Assembly (NCBI GenBank): GCA_021825585.1
Contig: JAKAGT010000008.1
Span: forward strand, 100,184 to 164,183
DNA: 64,000 nucleotides
Reading direction: 5' to 3'
DNA from: Bacteroidota bacterium
Lineage (GTDB): Bacteria > Bacteroidota > Ignavibacteria > Kryptoniales > JAKASW01
The translations under genes and the position numbers were made by a program. The notes under the pieces are model-generated. The model had not been told where the DNA came from. It made no database searches and worked only from the letters and a program-made list of their open reading frames with translations. How positions within the stretch are numbered: position 1 is the stretch's first letter; every line of letters starts with the position of its first letter. This document shows positions 28,939 to 38,883 of the stretch, in pieces.

Positions 28939-31083
28939 TCACACCAGAACAAAATCGATCTCGTGCCTCTCCATGTTGACCCTCAGGACTTTCACGCGCA
29001 CCCTGTCCCCGAGCTGGAATACTCTCCCGCTTCTCCGCCCCTTCAGCTGGAACTTGCCCTGGATGAACTCGTAATAATCATCCATCTCCCTTACGTGAAC
29101 GAGCCCTTCTACCAGAACATCGTCGACTTCGACAAACATGCCGAAGCTCGTGATCCCGGCAACGGTTCCATCATACTCGTCTCCCACGTGTTCCAACATA
29201 TACTGCGTCTGTTTTACCTTGACGGATTCCCGCTCCGCCTCCACAGCGCGCCTCTCCGCTTCGCTGGAAGCCGCGGCAATCCCGGCGAGCGATTTCCTAA
29301 GGTCCCTCGGGTTGGCCGTATCTGTCCCGGTTTCATAAGCGTTCAGCAACCGGTGTACGACGAGGTCGGGATACCGCCTGATTGGGGAAGTGAAATGGGT
29401 GTAATATTTGAAGGCAAGTCCGTAGTGTCCGATGTTCTTTTCCGAGTAGACGGCCTTGGCCATCGAACGGAGCATTATGTCGTTAATGAGGTACTCTTCC
29501 GGTTTTCCCTCGACGGACTCGAGCAGCCGCTGGAGCTGCTTCTGGCTGACAGTCCCATCATAGTTCAGATCGTATCCGAAATGCGACACAAACACCGCGA
29601 GCTCTTGGATCCTGTCCGGATCGGGGACATCATGAACGCGGTATAAGAACGGTTTCGATTTGACGCCGTGCCGTCCGATGTGCATAGCCACCGTCTTGTT
29701 TGCGAGAAGCATGAACTCCTCTACCAGGCGATGGCTGTCCAACCGCATCTTCTTTATGATTTCCACCGGCCTCCCGAGCTCGTCGAACACAAACTTCGCC
29801 TCCGGCAGGTCGAAGTCTATGCTTCCAGCCCGGTTCCGTATCTTCGTCAGCGTTCCTGCAAGCTTGTGCATTTCAAGAACGGTCTCGGCGAAGTCCCCTT
29901 TCCCGGTCTCGATTATCTTCTGCACCTGCTCATAGGTGAATCTTCGCTTGCTGCGAATAACCGATTTGGCAAACTTATAATCGACAACTCCTCCCGTCGG
30001 CCTGATCTGCATTATTACGGAATACGCGAGCCTGTCGGCATCGGGATTGAGGCTGCAGATTTCGTTCGACAGTTTGTGCGGAAGCATTGGGATGACGCCG
30101 CTTGTGAGATAGACACTCGTCCCGCGCTTGTATGCTTCGCTGTCGAGCTGGCTCCCGGGCGTGACATAATGACTGACATCTGCAATGTGGACTCCAAGCT
30201 CGAACAATTCATCGGAGATTTTTTTCAGCGAAACCGCGTCATCGAAATCACGGGCATCCTCAGGATCTATCGTGAAGACATTCTCCTTTCGCATGTCCAG
30301 CCTGTGCGCGATTTCCTCTTTCGGGATCCTGTCGAGGATAACATGCGCCTCGTCGGCAACCTCGCGCGGGAAATCTTTCCGGAGTCCGAATTGTGCGGCG
30401 ATACTGGCTATCTCGACGTTCGGATCCCCCGCCTTCCCCAATACTGAGACTACCTCCGCGGAAAATCCGCCGTAAGGGTCGACCAGAAGCCGGGCCGCGA
30501 CTTTCTCACCCTCCTTTGCTCCACCTAATCTCTTTCTTGATACGTCAATCGATGTCGGAAGGTCTTTGCTTCGAAGGAGAATCTTGTACGACCCGCCGAC
30601 TCTTTCCACGGTGCCCACGACCGCTTTCTCTTCATGCGCAAGTATTTCGTCCACCTTGACGACGAGCGACTTCCCCGAGCCTCCGACCACTTTCACGCGT
30701 ACCTTGTCTCCGGGGCTCGCCTCGCCTGCACCGCCCTGGGCGACGTAGAACCTCAGCTTCACATCGCCTTCAAATTCCGATTTCTCCGGATTGAATGCCA
30801 GGTTCCCGTCCCGATCGAACGCAAGAGTTCCGGTAAATGTGTCGGTCCTCTGCAGTCCGCCGAATTTCCTCCTGCCGCTCTGTTGAACGCCTCCGTCCTG
30901 CTCAAGCTGCCGAAGAGCCTGCTTGAATCTCGCATATTCGTGTTCGGACGAGTATCCCAGGAGTTTGGCAAGCTGCCGTTTCTTAAACGTAACCGCAGGG
31001 TTGCGCTTGAGGAAATTTCGTATTTCGTCCCTGATGTCTCCGACTCTATTGCCGGGCTTAGTTTTCCGCGAAGTTCTTTTCAT
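28939..31083 (-). CDS. rnr: ribonuclease R
   Basis: 714-residue 3'-5' exoribonuclease of the RNB family. N-terminal winged-helix (FLKRNPAVTFKKRQLAKLLGY) and cold-shock RNA-binding domains, catalytic RNB domain with the Asp cluster DPEDARDFDDAVSL and HIADVSHYV, then HYGLAFKYYTHFTSPIRRYPDLVVHRLL split by YTHFTSPIRRYPDL signature, and a C-terminal S1 domain (YDGTVAGITSFGMFVEV). Processes structured RNAs and stalled mRNA. It begins 26 bp inside the amidase gene. Confidence 0.95.
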   Translation of the reverse strand: MKRTSRKTKPGNRVGDIRDEIRNFLKRNPAVTFKKRQLAKLLGYSSEHEYARFKQALRQLEQDGGVQQSGRRKFGGLQRTDTFTGTLAFDRDGNLAFNPEKSEFEGDVKLRFYVAQGGAGEASPGDKVRVKVVGGSGKSLVVKVDEILAHEEKAVVGTVERVGGSYKILLRSKDLPTSIDVSRKRLGGAKEGEKVAARLLVDPYGGFSAEVVSVLGKAGDPNVEIASIAAQFGLRKDFPREVADEAHVILDRIPKEEIAHRLDMRKENVFTIDPEDARDFDDAVSLKKISDELFELGVHIADVSHYVTPGSQLDSEAYKRGTSVYLTSGVIPMLPHKLSNEICSLNPDADRLAYSVIMQIRPTGGVVDYKFAKSVIRSKRRFTYEQVQKIIETGKGDFAETVLEMHKLAGTLTKIRNRAGSIDFDLPEAKFVFDELGRPVEIIKKMRLDSHRLVEEFMLLANKTVAMHIGRHGVKSKPFLYRVHDVPDPDRIQELAVFVSHFGYDLNYDGTVSQKQLQRLLESVEGKPEEYLINDIMLRSMAKAVYSEKNIGHYGLAFKYYTHFTSPIRRYPDLVVHRLLNAYETGTDTANPRDLRKSLAGIAAASSEAERRAVEAERESVKVKQTQYMLEHVGDEYDGTVAGITSFGMFVEVDDVLVEGLVHVREMDDYYEFIQGKFQLKGRRSGRVFQLGDRVRVKVLRVNMERHEIDFVLV

Positions 31084-32587
31084 ATTCCGCCCTGTATTGG
31101 ACTATTGCATCCGTAAGACCTCTGGCAATCTCCTGCTGCCCTATTCTGCTCCTCAGAAATCGCTCTTCACGGATGTTTGAAAGGTAACCGGTTTCAACAA
31201 GAACCGCTGGCATGGATGCGCCGATTAGCACGTAGAAGCCGGCCTGGCTTACGCCGTTATCCGCAAGATTTGCCACCCGGGAGACATCCTTCTCTATCAA
31301 TTCAGCCAACTGTTCGGAGTACTTGACGTAGGCGCTGTGCGCCATAGTTGTCAGTATCATGTTGTCCGCATCGTACGACTTGTACTTCTTCTCATAATCG
31401 TTTTCATATTTGATTGCGGCATTTTCCTGGGCGGCAATCCGAATCGCCTCGTTTGTCTTGCCGGGACGCAGAAAATAAGTTTCGACGCCGTGGGAAGGAT
31501 TGGGTTTGGTCGGCATCGAGTTACAATGAATGCTTATGAACAGCTTTCCGCCGACTTTGTTCGCGATTTCCCCTCTTTCATCGAGAGGCACAAACACATC
31601 CTTATCGCGGGTCAGCACCACCTTCACATCGGGGAGTATCCTGTTCAAATCCTTTTTCAAATCCTTTGCTATCGCGAGCGTCACATTCTTCTCCTCTGTG
31701 CCCAAGACTCCTATCGCACCCGGATCCTTCCCGCCATGCCCCGGGTCGATTACGATCACCCCCAATTTCCAGTTGTTCTTTTCCTTTTCAAGCTTCTTTT
31801 TTATTTCATCTGAGAGAATCTTCTTCACGTCAACCTGCGAATAGAGCGAGACGATGACGCTATTTGAAGTACTGTCCATCATCACCTGGCTCGATATGTA
31901 GTTCTGCTTCAGCTTGAAACTCAGCTGCACCGAGTTCGGGTTCTGGATCGCTATAATATTTGAATAAACGCCAGTAGGCGGAAGCGAATTCATCCGCCGG
32001 ATATTCGCTACCGCGGGCATCAGTGTAAGATAGAGCATGTTTCCCTGGGCGATCGTTGCGGCATAGGCTCTCGGCAGCGACTGCATGCTGATTTCGATGA
32101 CTGCCCCGTTTGCCTTCTCGGTCCCCCGGACGTCCACAATCTCGGGCGACGATGTGTCTATTTGTGATATACTAAACTCCGTCTTCTTCTCGTCGTAAGT
32201 CAGAACCTCCCTCAGGATACGCGAAAAATATAGACCCGCGTACTCAGCAGGCATGTATAGCTTGCCGTCGGCAGAGAGCACCGGCAGCGGCAGCTGGTAC
32301 ATTTTTGTCTCTGTCCCCACAGAGACCATGATGAAGTTGTTGTTCGGGGTGAAGAGCAGGCTCCCGTATCTCGAATAGACGCTGAGCTTGCCGGTTGATT
32401 GCAGCACAAAAGTCTGCAGTCCCAGCCCCTGGGCGATGTCGTCAACAGATACGTAGACATGGTTGAGATCCACGAACCCGCCGATGTACGCCGTCGAAGA
32501 ACCGTTCTTCAAAGCGACAACCTTCGGCTGGGCAAATAATGGGGCCCATGAAATCAGAAGGACGAAAATTGCAGCTTTAAGTCGCAC
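31058..32587 (-). CDS. N-acetylmuramoyl-L-alanine amidase with AMIN-like N-terminus
   Basis: About 509 residues. GTG at 32587 is chosen: AGGAAG lies 8 nt upstream and the signal peptide LKAAIFVLLISWAPLFA follows at once, whereas the open frame to 32686 would add an unlikely basic leader. Mature part: beta-rich AMIN/SH3-like region, then Amidase_3 with zinc ligands in IVIDPGHGGKDPGAIG, SIHCNS and VLVETGYLSN. Cleaves the amide bond between MurNAc and the stem peptide in the periplasm, probably during division. Overlaps the preceding DUF2400 gene by 11 bp. Confidence 0.92.
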   Translation of the reverse strand: MRLKAAIFVLLISWAPLFAQPKVVALKNGSSTAYIGGFVDLNHVYVSVDDIAQGLGLQTFVLQSTGKLSVYSRYGSLLFTPNNNFIMVSVGTETKMYQLPLPVLSADGKLYMPAEYAGLYFSRILREVLTYDEKKTEFSISQIDTSSPEIVDVRGTEKANGAVIEISMQSLPRAYAATIAQGNMLYLTLMPAVANIRRMNSLPPTGVYSNIIAIQNPNSVQLSFKLKQNYISSQVMMDSTSNSVIVSLYSQVDVKKILSDEIKKKLEKEKNNWKLGVIVIDPGHGGKDPGAIGVLGTEEKNVTLAIAKDLKKDLNRILPDVKVVLTRDKDVFVPLDERGEIANKVGGKLFISIHCNSMPTKPNPSHGVETYFLRPGKTNEAIRIAAQENAAIKYENDYEKKYKSYDADNMILTTMAHSAYVKYSEQLAELIEKDVSRVANLADNGVSQAGFYVLIGASMPAVLVETGYLSNIREERFLRSRIGQQEIARGLTDAIVQYRAEYEKNFAEN

Positions 32588-33395
32588 GTCTTTTCTTCCT
32601 GAGCTCGATCCCGTACAGGAACAAAGGGACATCGTACTTGACCGGATCGGAAGGGTCGAGATCTTTGAGTCTTTGAGTAATTTCAACGGCCGTTTTCCAA
32701 TTGTCCGTTTTTCTGCGCGTCAGCTTCAATTGCCTTGCGGCACGCGAGACATTGACGTCGAGTGGTATCACGAGTTTTTCCGTTCCCAGCCAATCATAAA
32801 GACCAAGATCTATTTCGTCACTCCTTGTCATCCATCTTAAAAACATATTCATTCTCTTGCAAGCGCTTCCCTGAGCGGGGCTCGCCAGGAGGGCCCGCGC
32901 GCGGGGAGTCAGCTCTTCCCCGAGAGAAGCCGGGACTCTGCCTCTCTTCATTTCATCCAGAACTCCGCTCAACATGTGATAAGTAGAATCCTCGTCCGGA
33001 CGGGCGTTCAGCTTGAGTGCGTGCTGAATTGTCCCGTGCGAAGATATGAGCTGCCTGATCGCATGAAGTATCTGTATCACATCCTTGCCGGTGATATTCT
33101 TGTAAGCGAATTGGACGTGCCCGTCCATTTTCCTGAGCATTCCGGATTGGTCGAGATCTGCCACGGCCTCGTAAGGCGATTCACCGAGTGCTGCAAAGAT
33201 TTTTTCCAGTGATCTTATGATGGCGTAGCGCGGTCCCACCGCAAACATCGCGGCGATGAACGCGGCTGTCTCGATATCGTTCCTCTTCCTGAATCGCTTG
33301 GGAAACCAAATGGGATCGGAGAGGTAGAAGTCCTTCAGGGAGTTTCCCTCGTGAAGAGATTTGAAGATTGACTCGAGACGTTCTAGATCGCTCAA
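32577..33395 (-). CDS. DUF2400 / TIGR02757 family protein
   Basis: 272 residues. DPIWFPKRFRKRNDIETAAFIAAMFAVG and MNMFLRWMTRSDEIDLGLYDWL are typical of this family, which shows weak likeness to HhH base-excision glycosylases; the reaction is unknown. First gene of the long minus-strand operon. Confidence 0.85.
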   Translation of the reverse strand: MSDLERLESIFKSLHEGNSLKDFYLSDPIWFPKRFRKRNDIETAAFIAAMFAVGPRYAIIRSLEKIFAALGESPYEAVADLDQSGMLRKMDGHVQFAYKNITGKDVIQILHAIRQLISSHGTIQHALKLNARPDEDSTYHMLSGVLDEMKRGRVPASLGEELTPRARALLASPAQGSACKRMNMFLRWMTRSDEIDLGLYDWLGTEKLVIPLDVNVSRAARQLKLTRRKTDNWKTAVEITQRLKDLDPSDPVKYDVPLFLYGIELRKKRRAT

Positions 33396-33482
33396 TTACT
33401 CACCGTTGACATACAGCTTTGTCGCATCTCAATTCCATTTGAAACTTCGTGCTCTTTATAAGTCGTCCTGAAGATTGTCTTT

Positions 33483-33497
33483 GGAACGGCGGGATTC
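33483..33497 (-). repeat. partial copy of the tRNA-Pro 3' end
   Basis: GGAACGGCGGGATTC is an exact 15-nt copy, in the same direction, of bases 33687-33701, the T-arm and acceptor 3' half of the tRNA-Pro gene about 200 bp away. No complete second tRNA can be folded. It could be an old attachment-site duplication or a tRNA relic. Confidence 0.5.
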
Positions 33498-33684
33498 TCC
33501 CGAAGGGATCGCTTCCCGACAAACCGCGGTCCCTGTTACCCTAACGGAGTTCAATCCCGAACTGCACCACGTCTTCTTCTTACTTATGCGCATATAATCG
33601 TATAATCTCATGTCGTCTTGTGAAACCCCGGGATATTCACGAAGAGTGGAGTTCCGTGCTGCAGGATCGCAACACGAAAGTTTG

Positions 33685-33758
<74 letters not shown>

Positions 33759-33833
33759 TTGAGTGTAAGATAGCTCTTCTCGATAAGCCAAACAATGCAA
33801 GACCACTGAAGAATTTACTGAAGGGCTTGTTGC

Positions 33834-34208
33834 CTAGACCTTGTCGGTCAATTTCTGTACAAGATCGTCCAGGAAAGCGCGTGCATCAAGCAGAGTCTGC
33901 TTAAGTTCATCCGCCGAGTCCTTCGATTCTTCGGTCTCAGCCACTGCAACCGCACTACCGTTGGACTTGGCACTAAGGACTTTCTTCGCCCCCTCAATCG
34001 TAAAACCTTCTTCACGAACGAGCCGCTTGATCTCAAAGATCAAATTGATATCCTTGTTCGTGTAAATCCTGTTACCTGCCCTGTTTTTCGCGGGATTAAG
34101 CTCGGGAAATTGAGATTCCCAGTAGCGCAATACATGCTGTTCAAGGCCGGTTATTCGGCTCACTTCTGAGATGGAGTAATAAAGTTTCTTGAACTCGAAA
34201 TCCTTCAT
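33834..34208 (-). CDS. MerR-family transcriptional regulator
   Basis: 124 residues. N-terminal winged-helix: YYSISEVSRITGLEQHVLRYWESQFPEL, then NRIYTNKDINLIFEIKRLV, as in MerR/HTH_17 proteins; the C-terminal region (80-124) is short and acidic with no Cys for metal binding, so it is probably not a metal sensor. Common in Bacteroidota beside tRNA or cell-division genes; target unknown. Confidence 0.88.
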   Translation of the reverse strand: MKDFEFKKLYYSISEVSRITGLEQHVLRYWESQFPELNPAKNRAGNRIYTNKDINLIFEIKRLVREEGFTIEGAKKVLSAKSNGSAVAVAETEESKDSADELKQTLLDARAFLDDLVQKLTDKV

Positions 34209-34315
34209 CTGACGAGATTATAACATATTATGCCAATAATTGCAAATTTTTGTTAAATGATTCGCGTAAGCTTTCAATTTGGAAATGCAGCAACAGGCTC
34301 ATAAATTGAACCGTT

Positions 34316-34389
34316 GCGCCTGTAGCTCAATTGGATAGAGCAACAGACTTCGGATCTGTGGGTTGGGGGTTCAAGTCCCTCCAGGCGCA
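34316..34389 (+). tRNA. tRNA-Arg (anticodon TCG)
   Basis: 74-nt cloverleaf: acceptor GCGCCTG/CAGGCGC plus discriminator A, D arm GCTC...GAGC, anticodon stem ACAGA/TCTGT with loop CTTCGGA (anticodon TCG), T arm GGGGG-TTCAAGT-CCCTC. CCA is not encoded. Confidence 0.95.
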
Positions 34390-34759
34390 CAACGGGTATA
34401 TCTTCCGAGTTCCACAGCAACTACCGGGCGTTCTCCCTCATGAATCGGAAAGGTTCACGTGGGATCCCTTCGGTGAAGCTCCTGCAACCAAACGAAGTAC
34501 CGTAGCCAATCTCATTATCATAGAACTATCTCCCATTCAGAAAGAGATTTGCGCTGCCCTGCCGACCTATGATTCCAGAGTAAGTTATCAACTCCCGGCA
34601 TCGTTCACGGTTTCTTTACAGAACACAGAATCCTCCGTCAACCACCATGCTGGCACCTGTAATTCCAAGTCTCGAATTGTACCCCGCATTTGTCGGGGCG
34701 AAACCAATCGTGACACAATCCGTAATTGAATAGGAATACAAAAGGCAAAGGGCACCAAT
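34390..34759. other. intergenic region, no gene seen
   Basis: 370 bp between tRNA-Arg and the adaptor gene. Open frames here lack family features and mostly run over the tRNA. It must hold the promoter of the exporter operon, but no site can be named with confidence. Confidence 0.5.
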
Positions 34760-35872
34760 ATGGCAGCGAAACACAAGAGTAAAAGGAAGCGATGGATCAT
34801 AATCGGAAGTATCGTAGTCATCTTTGCGATTGGAGCCTTCGTCGTCGCAAGATCAAATAACGACAGTTCATCCGGTGGGCCGGCAAGCGTCAAGGTCGTG
34901 AGGGGAACTATCCAGGAAAAGGCCTTGGCTGTCGGGACAATTGAACCCGAAAATGAGATTTCGATAAAATCAAGGGTGAGTGGCGTTGTCAGGAAAATCT
35001 TCGTCGATGTTGGGTCATATGTCCATGCCGGGGAGCCTCTCCTGGAAGTGAAGCCTGATCCGACTCCTGTTGAGCTTGCAGATGCCAAGCGGCAGCTTGA
35101 GTTGGCGCAAGTGGATTTTGACAATATGAAGAAAGAGAGAGAGCGACAATCTCAACTCCACAAGCGCACACTTATTTCCGACCAAGAATTCGACAATACC
35201 CAGAAACAGTATATGGAATCTGAATTGCGGGTCAAGATTGCGCAGGAGAAACTGGAACTCCTTCAGAGCGGAAGAGTAACGATAGATAACACAAAGATAG
35301 AGTCCATAATTTACGCGCCAATAGACGGTTACGTGCTGACACGTTCAGTTGAAGTTGGAGATCCCGTCACTCCACTTACATCTTATCAGGAAGGAACTGT
35401 CTTGATGAAGATGGCTAACATGTCGAGCCTCGTCTTCAAGGGCACGGTAGATGAAATTGATGTGGGTAAACTGCACGAAGGCATGCCGGCTGAAATAAGA
35501 GTCGGTGCCCTTCCGGGCGACACCATACCTGGAAGACTCTCGAAGATCTGGCTGGAGGCGGAGAAGAAAGAGAACGCTTCCGTCTTCCCGATAGAAATTT
35601 CCATCTCGAATGTCAAAAACGTGACGCTCAGGGCCGGATATTCCGCCAATGCCGACGTAATAGTCCAGAAGAAAACAAACGCCCTTTATATCCCGGAGCG
35701 GGTCGTGACATTCAGAAACGATTCCTCGATCGTGAAGATCGCGCTTGCAGAGAACAAGTCTGAAGAGCGGGCTATCAAGACGGGACTGAGCGATGCTATA
35801 AACATCGAAGTACTCTCCGGCCTTAAGGAAGGCGACAAAGTCCTAGAGAAACCTGTTGTGAAAATCAACTAA
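34760..35872 (+). CDS. MacA/HlyD-like periplasmic adaptor protein
   Basis: 370 residues. Basic N-terminus, one membrane segment at about 13-30, then the barrel-sandwich half-motif ENEISIKSRVSGVVRKIFVDVGSYVHAG, an alpha-hairpin coiled coil (about 95-165), the second half-motif IIYAPIDGYVLTRSVEVGDPV, and beta-barrel/membrane-proximal domains. Such adaptors join an inner-membrane ABC or RND pump to an outer-membrane TolC-like channel. First of three genes with the two permeases (9 bp gap). Confidence 0.88.
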   Translation: MAAKHKSKRKRWIIIGSIVVIFAIGAFVVARSNNDSSSGGPASVKVVRGTIQEKALAVGTIEPENEISIKSRVSGVVRKIFVDVGSYVHAGEPLLEVKPDPTPVELADAKRQLELAQVDFDNMKKERERQSQLHKRTLISDQEFDNTQKQYMESELRVKIAQEKLELLQSGRVTIDNTKIESIIYAPIDGYVLTRSVEVGDPVTPLTSYQEGTVLMKMANMSSLVFKGTVDEIDVGKLHEGMPAEIRVGALPGDTIPGRLSKIWLEAEKKENASVFPIEISISNVKNVTLRAGYSANADVIVQKKTNALYIPERVVTFRNDSSIVKIALAENKSEERAIKTGLSDAINIEVLSGLKEGDKVLEKPVVKIN

Positions 35873-35881
35873 CGCCCCTGT

Positions 35882-37117
35882 ATGACGGCATTTATAAGTT
35901 TCTTCTCCGAGTTTTTCACCGATCTTCGAGCACAAAAAATGCGCTCGTTTCTTACCCTGTTTGGGATAATTTGGGGAACAGTTACGGTCATCGTCCTGGT
36001 ATCGTTCGGACTTGGATTTAAAAAGCAATCGATGATCAACATGCATGGGATGGGAGAGAACATATCAATCCTGTTTCCGAACAGGACAACGAAGCCTTAC
36101 CAGGGATTCGGGATTGGACGGGGTATAAATCTCACCGAAGAGGCTGCAGCTATAGTCAGGTCAAAGGTCCGTGACATCGAAGCGATCAGCCCCGAGTATA
36201 TAAACATGGGGATCCCGGTAAGATACGGTAACAACATCACAAACCCCGGCATCACGGGAGTCTATCCCGTTTACGAGGGGATGAGGCACATCATCCCGGA
36301 ACTTGGGGGGCGATTCGTCGACACCCTTGATGTCGCGGCGCGGAAACGCGTCGTTGTACTGGGCGACCAGGTCAAAAATTTTCTATTCGGCGACAAAAAC
36401 GCAATTGGCAAAACAGTATTCATCGGGGAAACACCGTTCCTGGTCATTGGAGTAATGCAGCCGAAGACGCAGAGTTCATCATACTACACGCGTGACCAGG
36501 ACAGGGTTTTCATCCCCGCACCGACATTTACTGCAATATTCGGTTCACCATACATTACCGACATCATTTACAAAGCGAGCGCCCCATCGCGGACGGCTCA
36601 GGTAGAAGAGGAAGTGCGTACTGCACTCGGCGAGAAATACAGGTTCGACCCGTCGGATAAGGATGCATTATTCATCTGGAACACCGCCGATTTCGAGAGG
36701 ATCCTACAATACATAACCATCGGATTCACTCTGTTCCTTGGAATTATCGGCAGCTTTACTCTCGGCATTGCGGGACTCGGAGTGGCAAATATAATGTTCA
36801 TTGTCGTCCGTGAGCGGACCAAGGAGATCGGTGTCAAGAGAGCAGTAGGTGCCAGAAGATCGACTATCCTCCTCCAGTTTTTTGCCGAGACGTTCATGAT
36901 CGTAGGTTTGGGCGCGGCGGTTGGTTTCCTGATTGGCTGGGGAATAGTCGCCGTGATGCAGCTGGTGCCCGTGAAGCAGTACGTCGGCCAACCCGAGATT
37001 TCTCTGCCGGTGGTCATTTCCACGATATCTATTCTGGGCGTCATAGGACTATCGGCAGGCATGATGCCTGCCCGTCGAGCAGCCAACCTCGACGTAGTTG
37101 AATGTCTCAAAGACTGA
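35882..37117 (+). CDS. MacB-like ABC transporter permease
   Basis: 411 residues. N-terminal membrane segment after the start region FFTDLRAQKMRSFLTLFGIIWG, large MacB-type periplasmic domain (about 50-285), then three membrane segments of the FtsX domain with VRERTKEIGVKRAVGARRSTI and a final MMPARRAANLDVVECLKD. No ATPase domain is present, unlike E. coli MacB. ATG at 35882 is 9 bp after the adaptor. Confidence 0.88.
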   Translation: MTAFISFFSEFFTDLRAQKMRSFLTLFGIIWGTVTVIVLVSFGLGFKKQSMINMHGMGENISILFPNRTTKPYQGFGIGRGINLTEEAAAIVRSKVRDIEAISPEYINMGIPVRYGNNITNPGITGVYPVYEGMRHIIPELGGRFVDTLDVAARKRVVVLGDQVKNFLFGDKNAIGKTVFIGETPFLVIGVMQPKTQSSSYYTRDQDRVFIPAPTFTAIFGSPYITDIIYKASAPSRTAQVEEEVRTALGEKYRFDPSDKDALFIWNTADFERILQYITIGFTLFLGIIGSFTLGIAGLGVANIMFIVVRERTKEIGVKRAVGARRSTILLQFFAETFMIVGLGAAVGFLIGWGIVAVMQLVPVKQYVGQPEISLPVVISTISILGVIGLSAGMMPARRAANLDVVECLKD

Positions 37118-37141
37118 TGAATTCATCCGGAGATTGAACGC

Positions 37142-38383
37142 ATGGGAGCCGAGCTTATCAGAGAATTTTTCCGTGATCTGAACAATCACAGGATGCGGAG
37201 CAGCCTCACGTTGATCGCAATCACGTGGGGAACAATGTCGGTGGTGCTCCTGCTGGCCTTCGGCTCCGGTTTCGGAACGGCCTTTCGAAATGGGATGCGC
37301 AATGCATGGAACAGAGTTCTCATCGTATATGGCGGAGAAACGGGCAAGGTATACCAGGGACTCCCTAAAGGTCGCGGGATTAATCTCGAGGAGAGCGACG
37401 TGGCGCTCCTGAAAGCCGCTGTCCCGAACATACTAATGGCGAGCCCTCAATACAGAAAGAACGCCGAACTCTTCTATGGGAAAACGAGACTTACTACCGA
37501 ATGCGAGGGAGCAGGTTCTGATTTCGAAGTAATGCGCGCCATGTATCCCGAAGCAGGCGGACGGTTCATCGATGCAAATGACGTCAGGTACCAGAAACGG
37601 AGCCTCTTCCTCGGATATGAAATTGCAAGCGATCTATTTCAGGGAGCAAATCCCATCGGCAAAACCGTGATGCTCGACAACGTGCCGTTCACTGTGGTCG
37701 GCATTATGGAGAAGAAGCTGCAGACGTCGATGAACAACGGGCCTGATTCCAGGCGCACGGTGATTCCGTATTCGACGTTCAGAATGATTTACGGATACCG
37801 CCACATCAACACCATACTGGTACAGGGGACCAATCCCGCGGCGCAGGCCCAGATGATCAGTCAAATCCGGCAGGTGTTCGGCAAGAAGTACAGGTTTGAT
37901 CCGGCCGACGAGCGGGCTGTCGGAGTGTTCGACACCATGATGATTGACGAAATGATTCAGAAGATAAGCCTCGGGATAAACATTTTCCTCGGAGTGGTGG
38001 GTTTCTTCACACTCATGATAGCAGGAGTTGGTGTCGCAAATGTAATGTATGTCGTCGTCAAGGAGCGAACGCGAGAGATCGGCATCAAGATGGCAGTCGG
38101 CGCAAAGCGGGCCTACATACTCTCCCAGTTCGTCTTCGAGGCCCTCTTTCTCTCATTGCTCGGTGGAACGCTGGGCCTGCTGCTTTCATGGGGAATCGTT
38201 GCCGCGATGGGTCTGATTGACACGAGCAGCGGCGCGATGCAGTTCCTGGGAAGGCCGATACTTTCTATAGGCATAATGCTTTTTACAGTAACCGTGCTGA
38301 CGCTTATCGGATTATTTGCCGGAGTCTTCCCTGCCAGAAGAGCAGCGGCAGTAGACCCGGTGGAATCACTCAGATATGAATGA
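37142..38383 (+). CDS. MacB-like ABC transporter permease
   Basis: 413 residues, same plan as its neighbour: N-terminal LNNHRMRSSLTLIAITWGT, MacB periplasmic domain, FtsX domain with VKERTREIGIKMAVGAKRAYI and end VFPARRAAAVDPVESL. The pair could form a heterodimeric permease with the upstream adaptor. No ATP-binding subunit follows. Confidence 0.88.
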   Translation: MGAELIREFFRDLNNHRMRSSLTLIAITWGTMSVVLLLAFGSGFGTAFRNGMRNAWNRVLIVYGGETGKVYQGLPKGRGINLEESDVALLKAAVPNILMASPQYRKNAELFYGKTRLTTECEGAGSDFEVMRAMYPEAGGRFIDANDVRYQKRSLFLGYEIASDLFQGANPIGKTVMLDNVPFTVVGIMEKKLQTSMNNGPDSRRTVIPYSTFRMIYGYRHINTILVQGTNPAAQAQMISQIRQVFGKKYRFDPADERAVGVFDTMMIDEMIQKISLGINIFLGVVGFFTLMIAGVGVANVMYVVVKERTREIGIKMAVGAKRAYILSQFVFEALFLSLLGGTLGLLLSWGIVAAMGLIDTSSGAMQFLGRPILSIGIMLFTVTVLTLIGLFAGVFPARRAAAVDPVESLRYE

Positions 38384-38436
38384 TGCCCGCACAGTTTTCA
38401 TACATGCCGTATCAACGATCTGCCTGTTTCAGTTTC

Positions 38437-38649
38437 CTATCCGAAAAACAGTACGAAATAGAGGACCAGAAACAGTACGGCTATTCCATACATCACGACC
38501 GAGACTTTCTCCTGCGGCGAAGCCAGCCTCCAGCTTCTTACGGGTGGCAAGATAAATGGGATTATTACTACAACCAGCAAGAGAATTAAAATCAATGGCG
38601 GAATCCCCGCCTCGATAAACGGGACTGCAGCAATTGAACTTTGCGTCAC
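38437..38649 (-). CDS. small two-helix membrane protein, hypothetical
   Basis: 70 residues with two hydrophobic stretches (PPLILILLLVVVIIPFILP and VVMYGIAVLFLVLYFVLFF). The start is GTG at 38649 with AAGGA about 9 nt upstream. It is opposite to both neighbours and matches no family known to me. It may be real because both helices are well formed. Confidence 0.5.
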   Translation of the reverse strand: MTQSSIAAVPFIEAGIPPLILILLLVVVIIPFILPPVRSWRLASPQEKVSVVMYGIAVLFLVLYFVLFFG

Positions 38650-38883
38650 TCTTTCGGTCCTTCCGTATTATTTGGCATCGCTGTCAGATTAGCAAAATCA
38701 TCCCAAATCTCAAACAGTCCCCTACCACCGATATGGGCGGCCTTCTCATTGTAATTAATTCCCTGTTCGCCTAAATTTCCCTCGCATTCTGACTGCAACC
38801 GGTTCCATTTACAATACCGACAATCCCCTGACGGAAACGCCCGAAATTCTCGAACGGTCCTACTAACACGAAAGGAAAATAGA

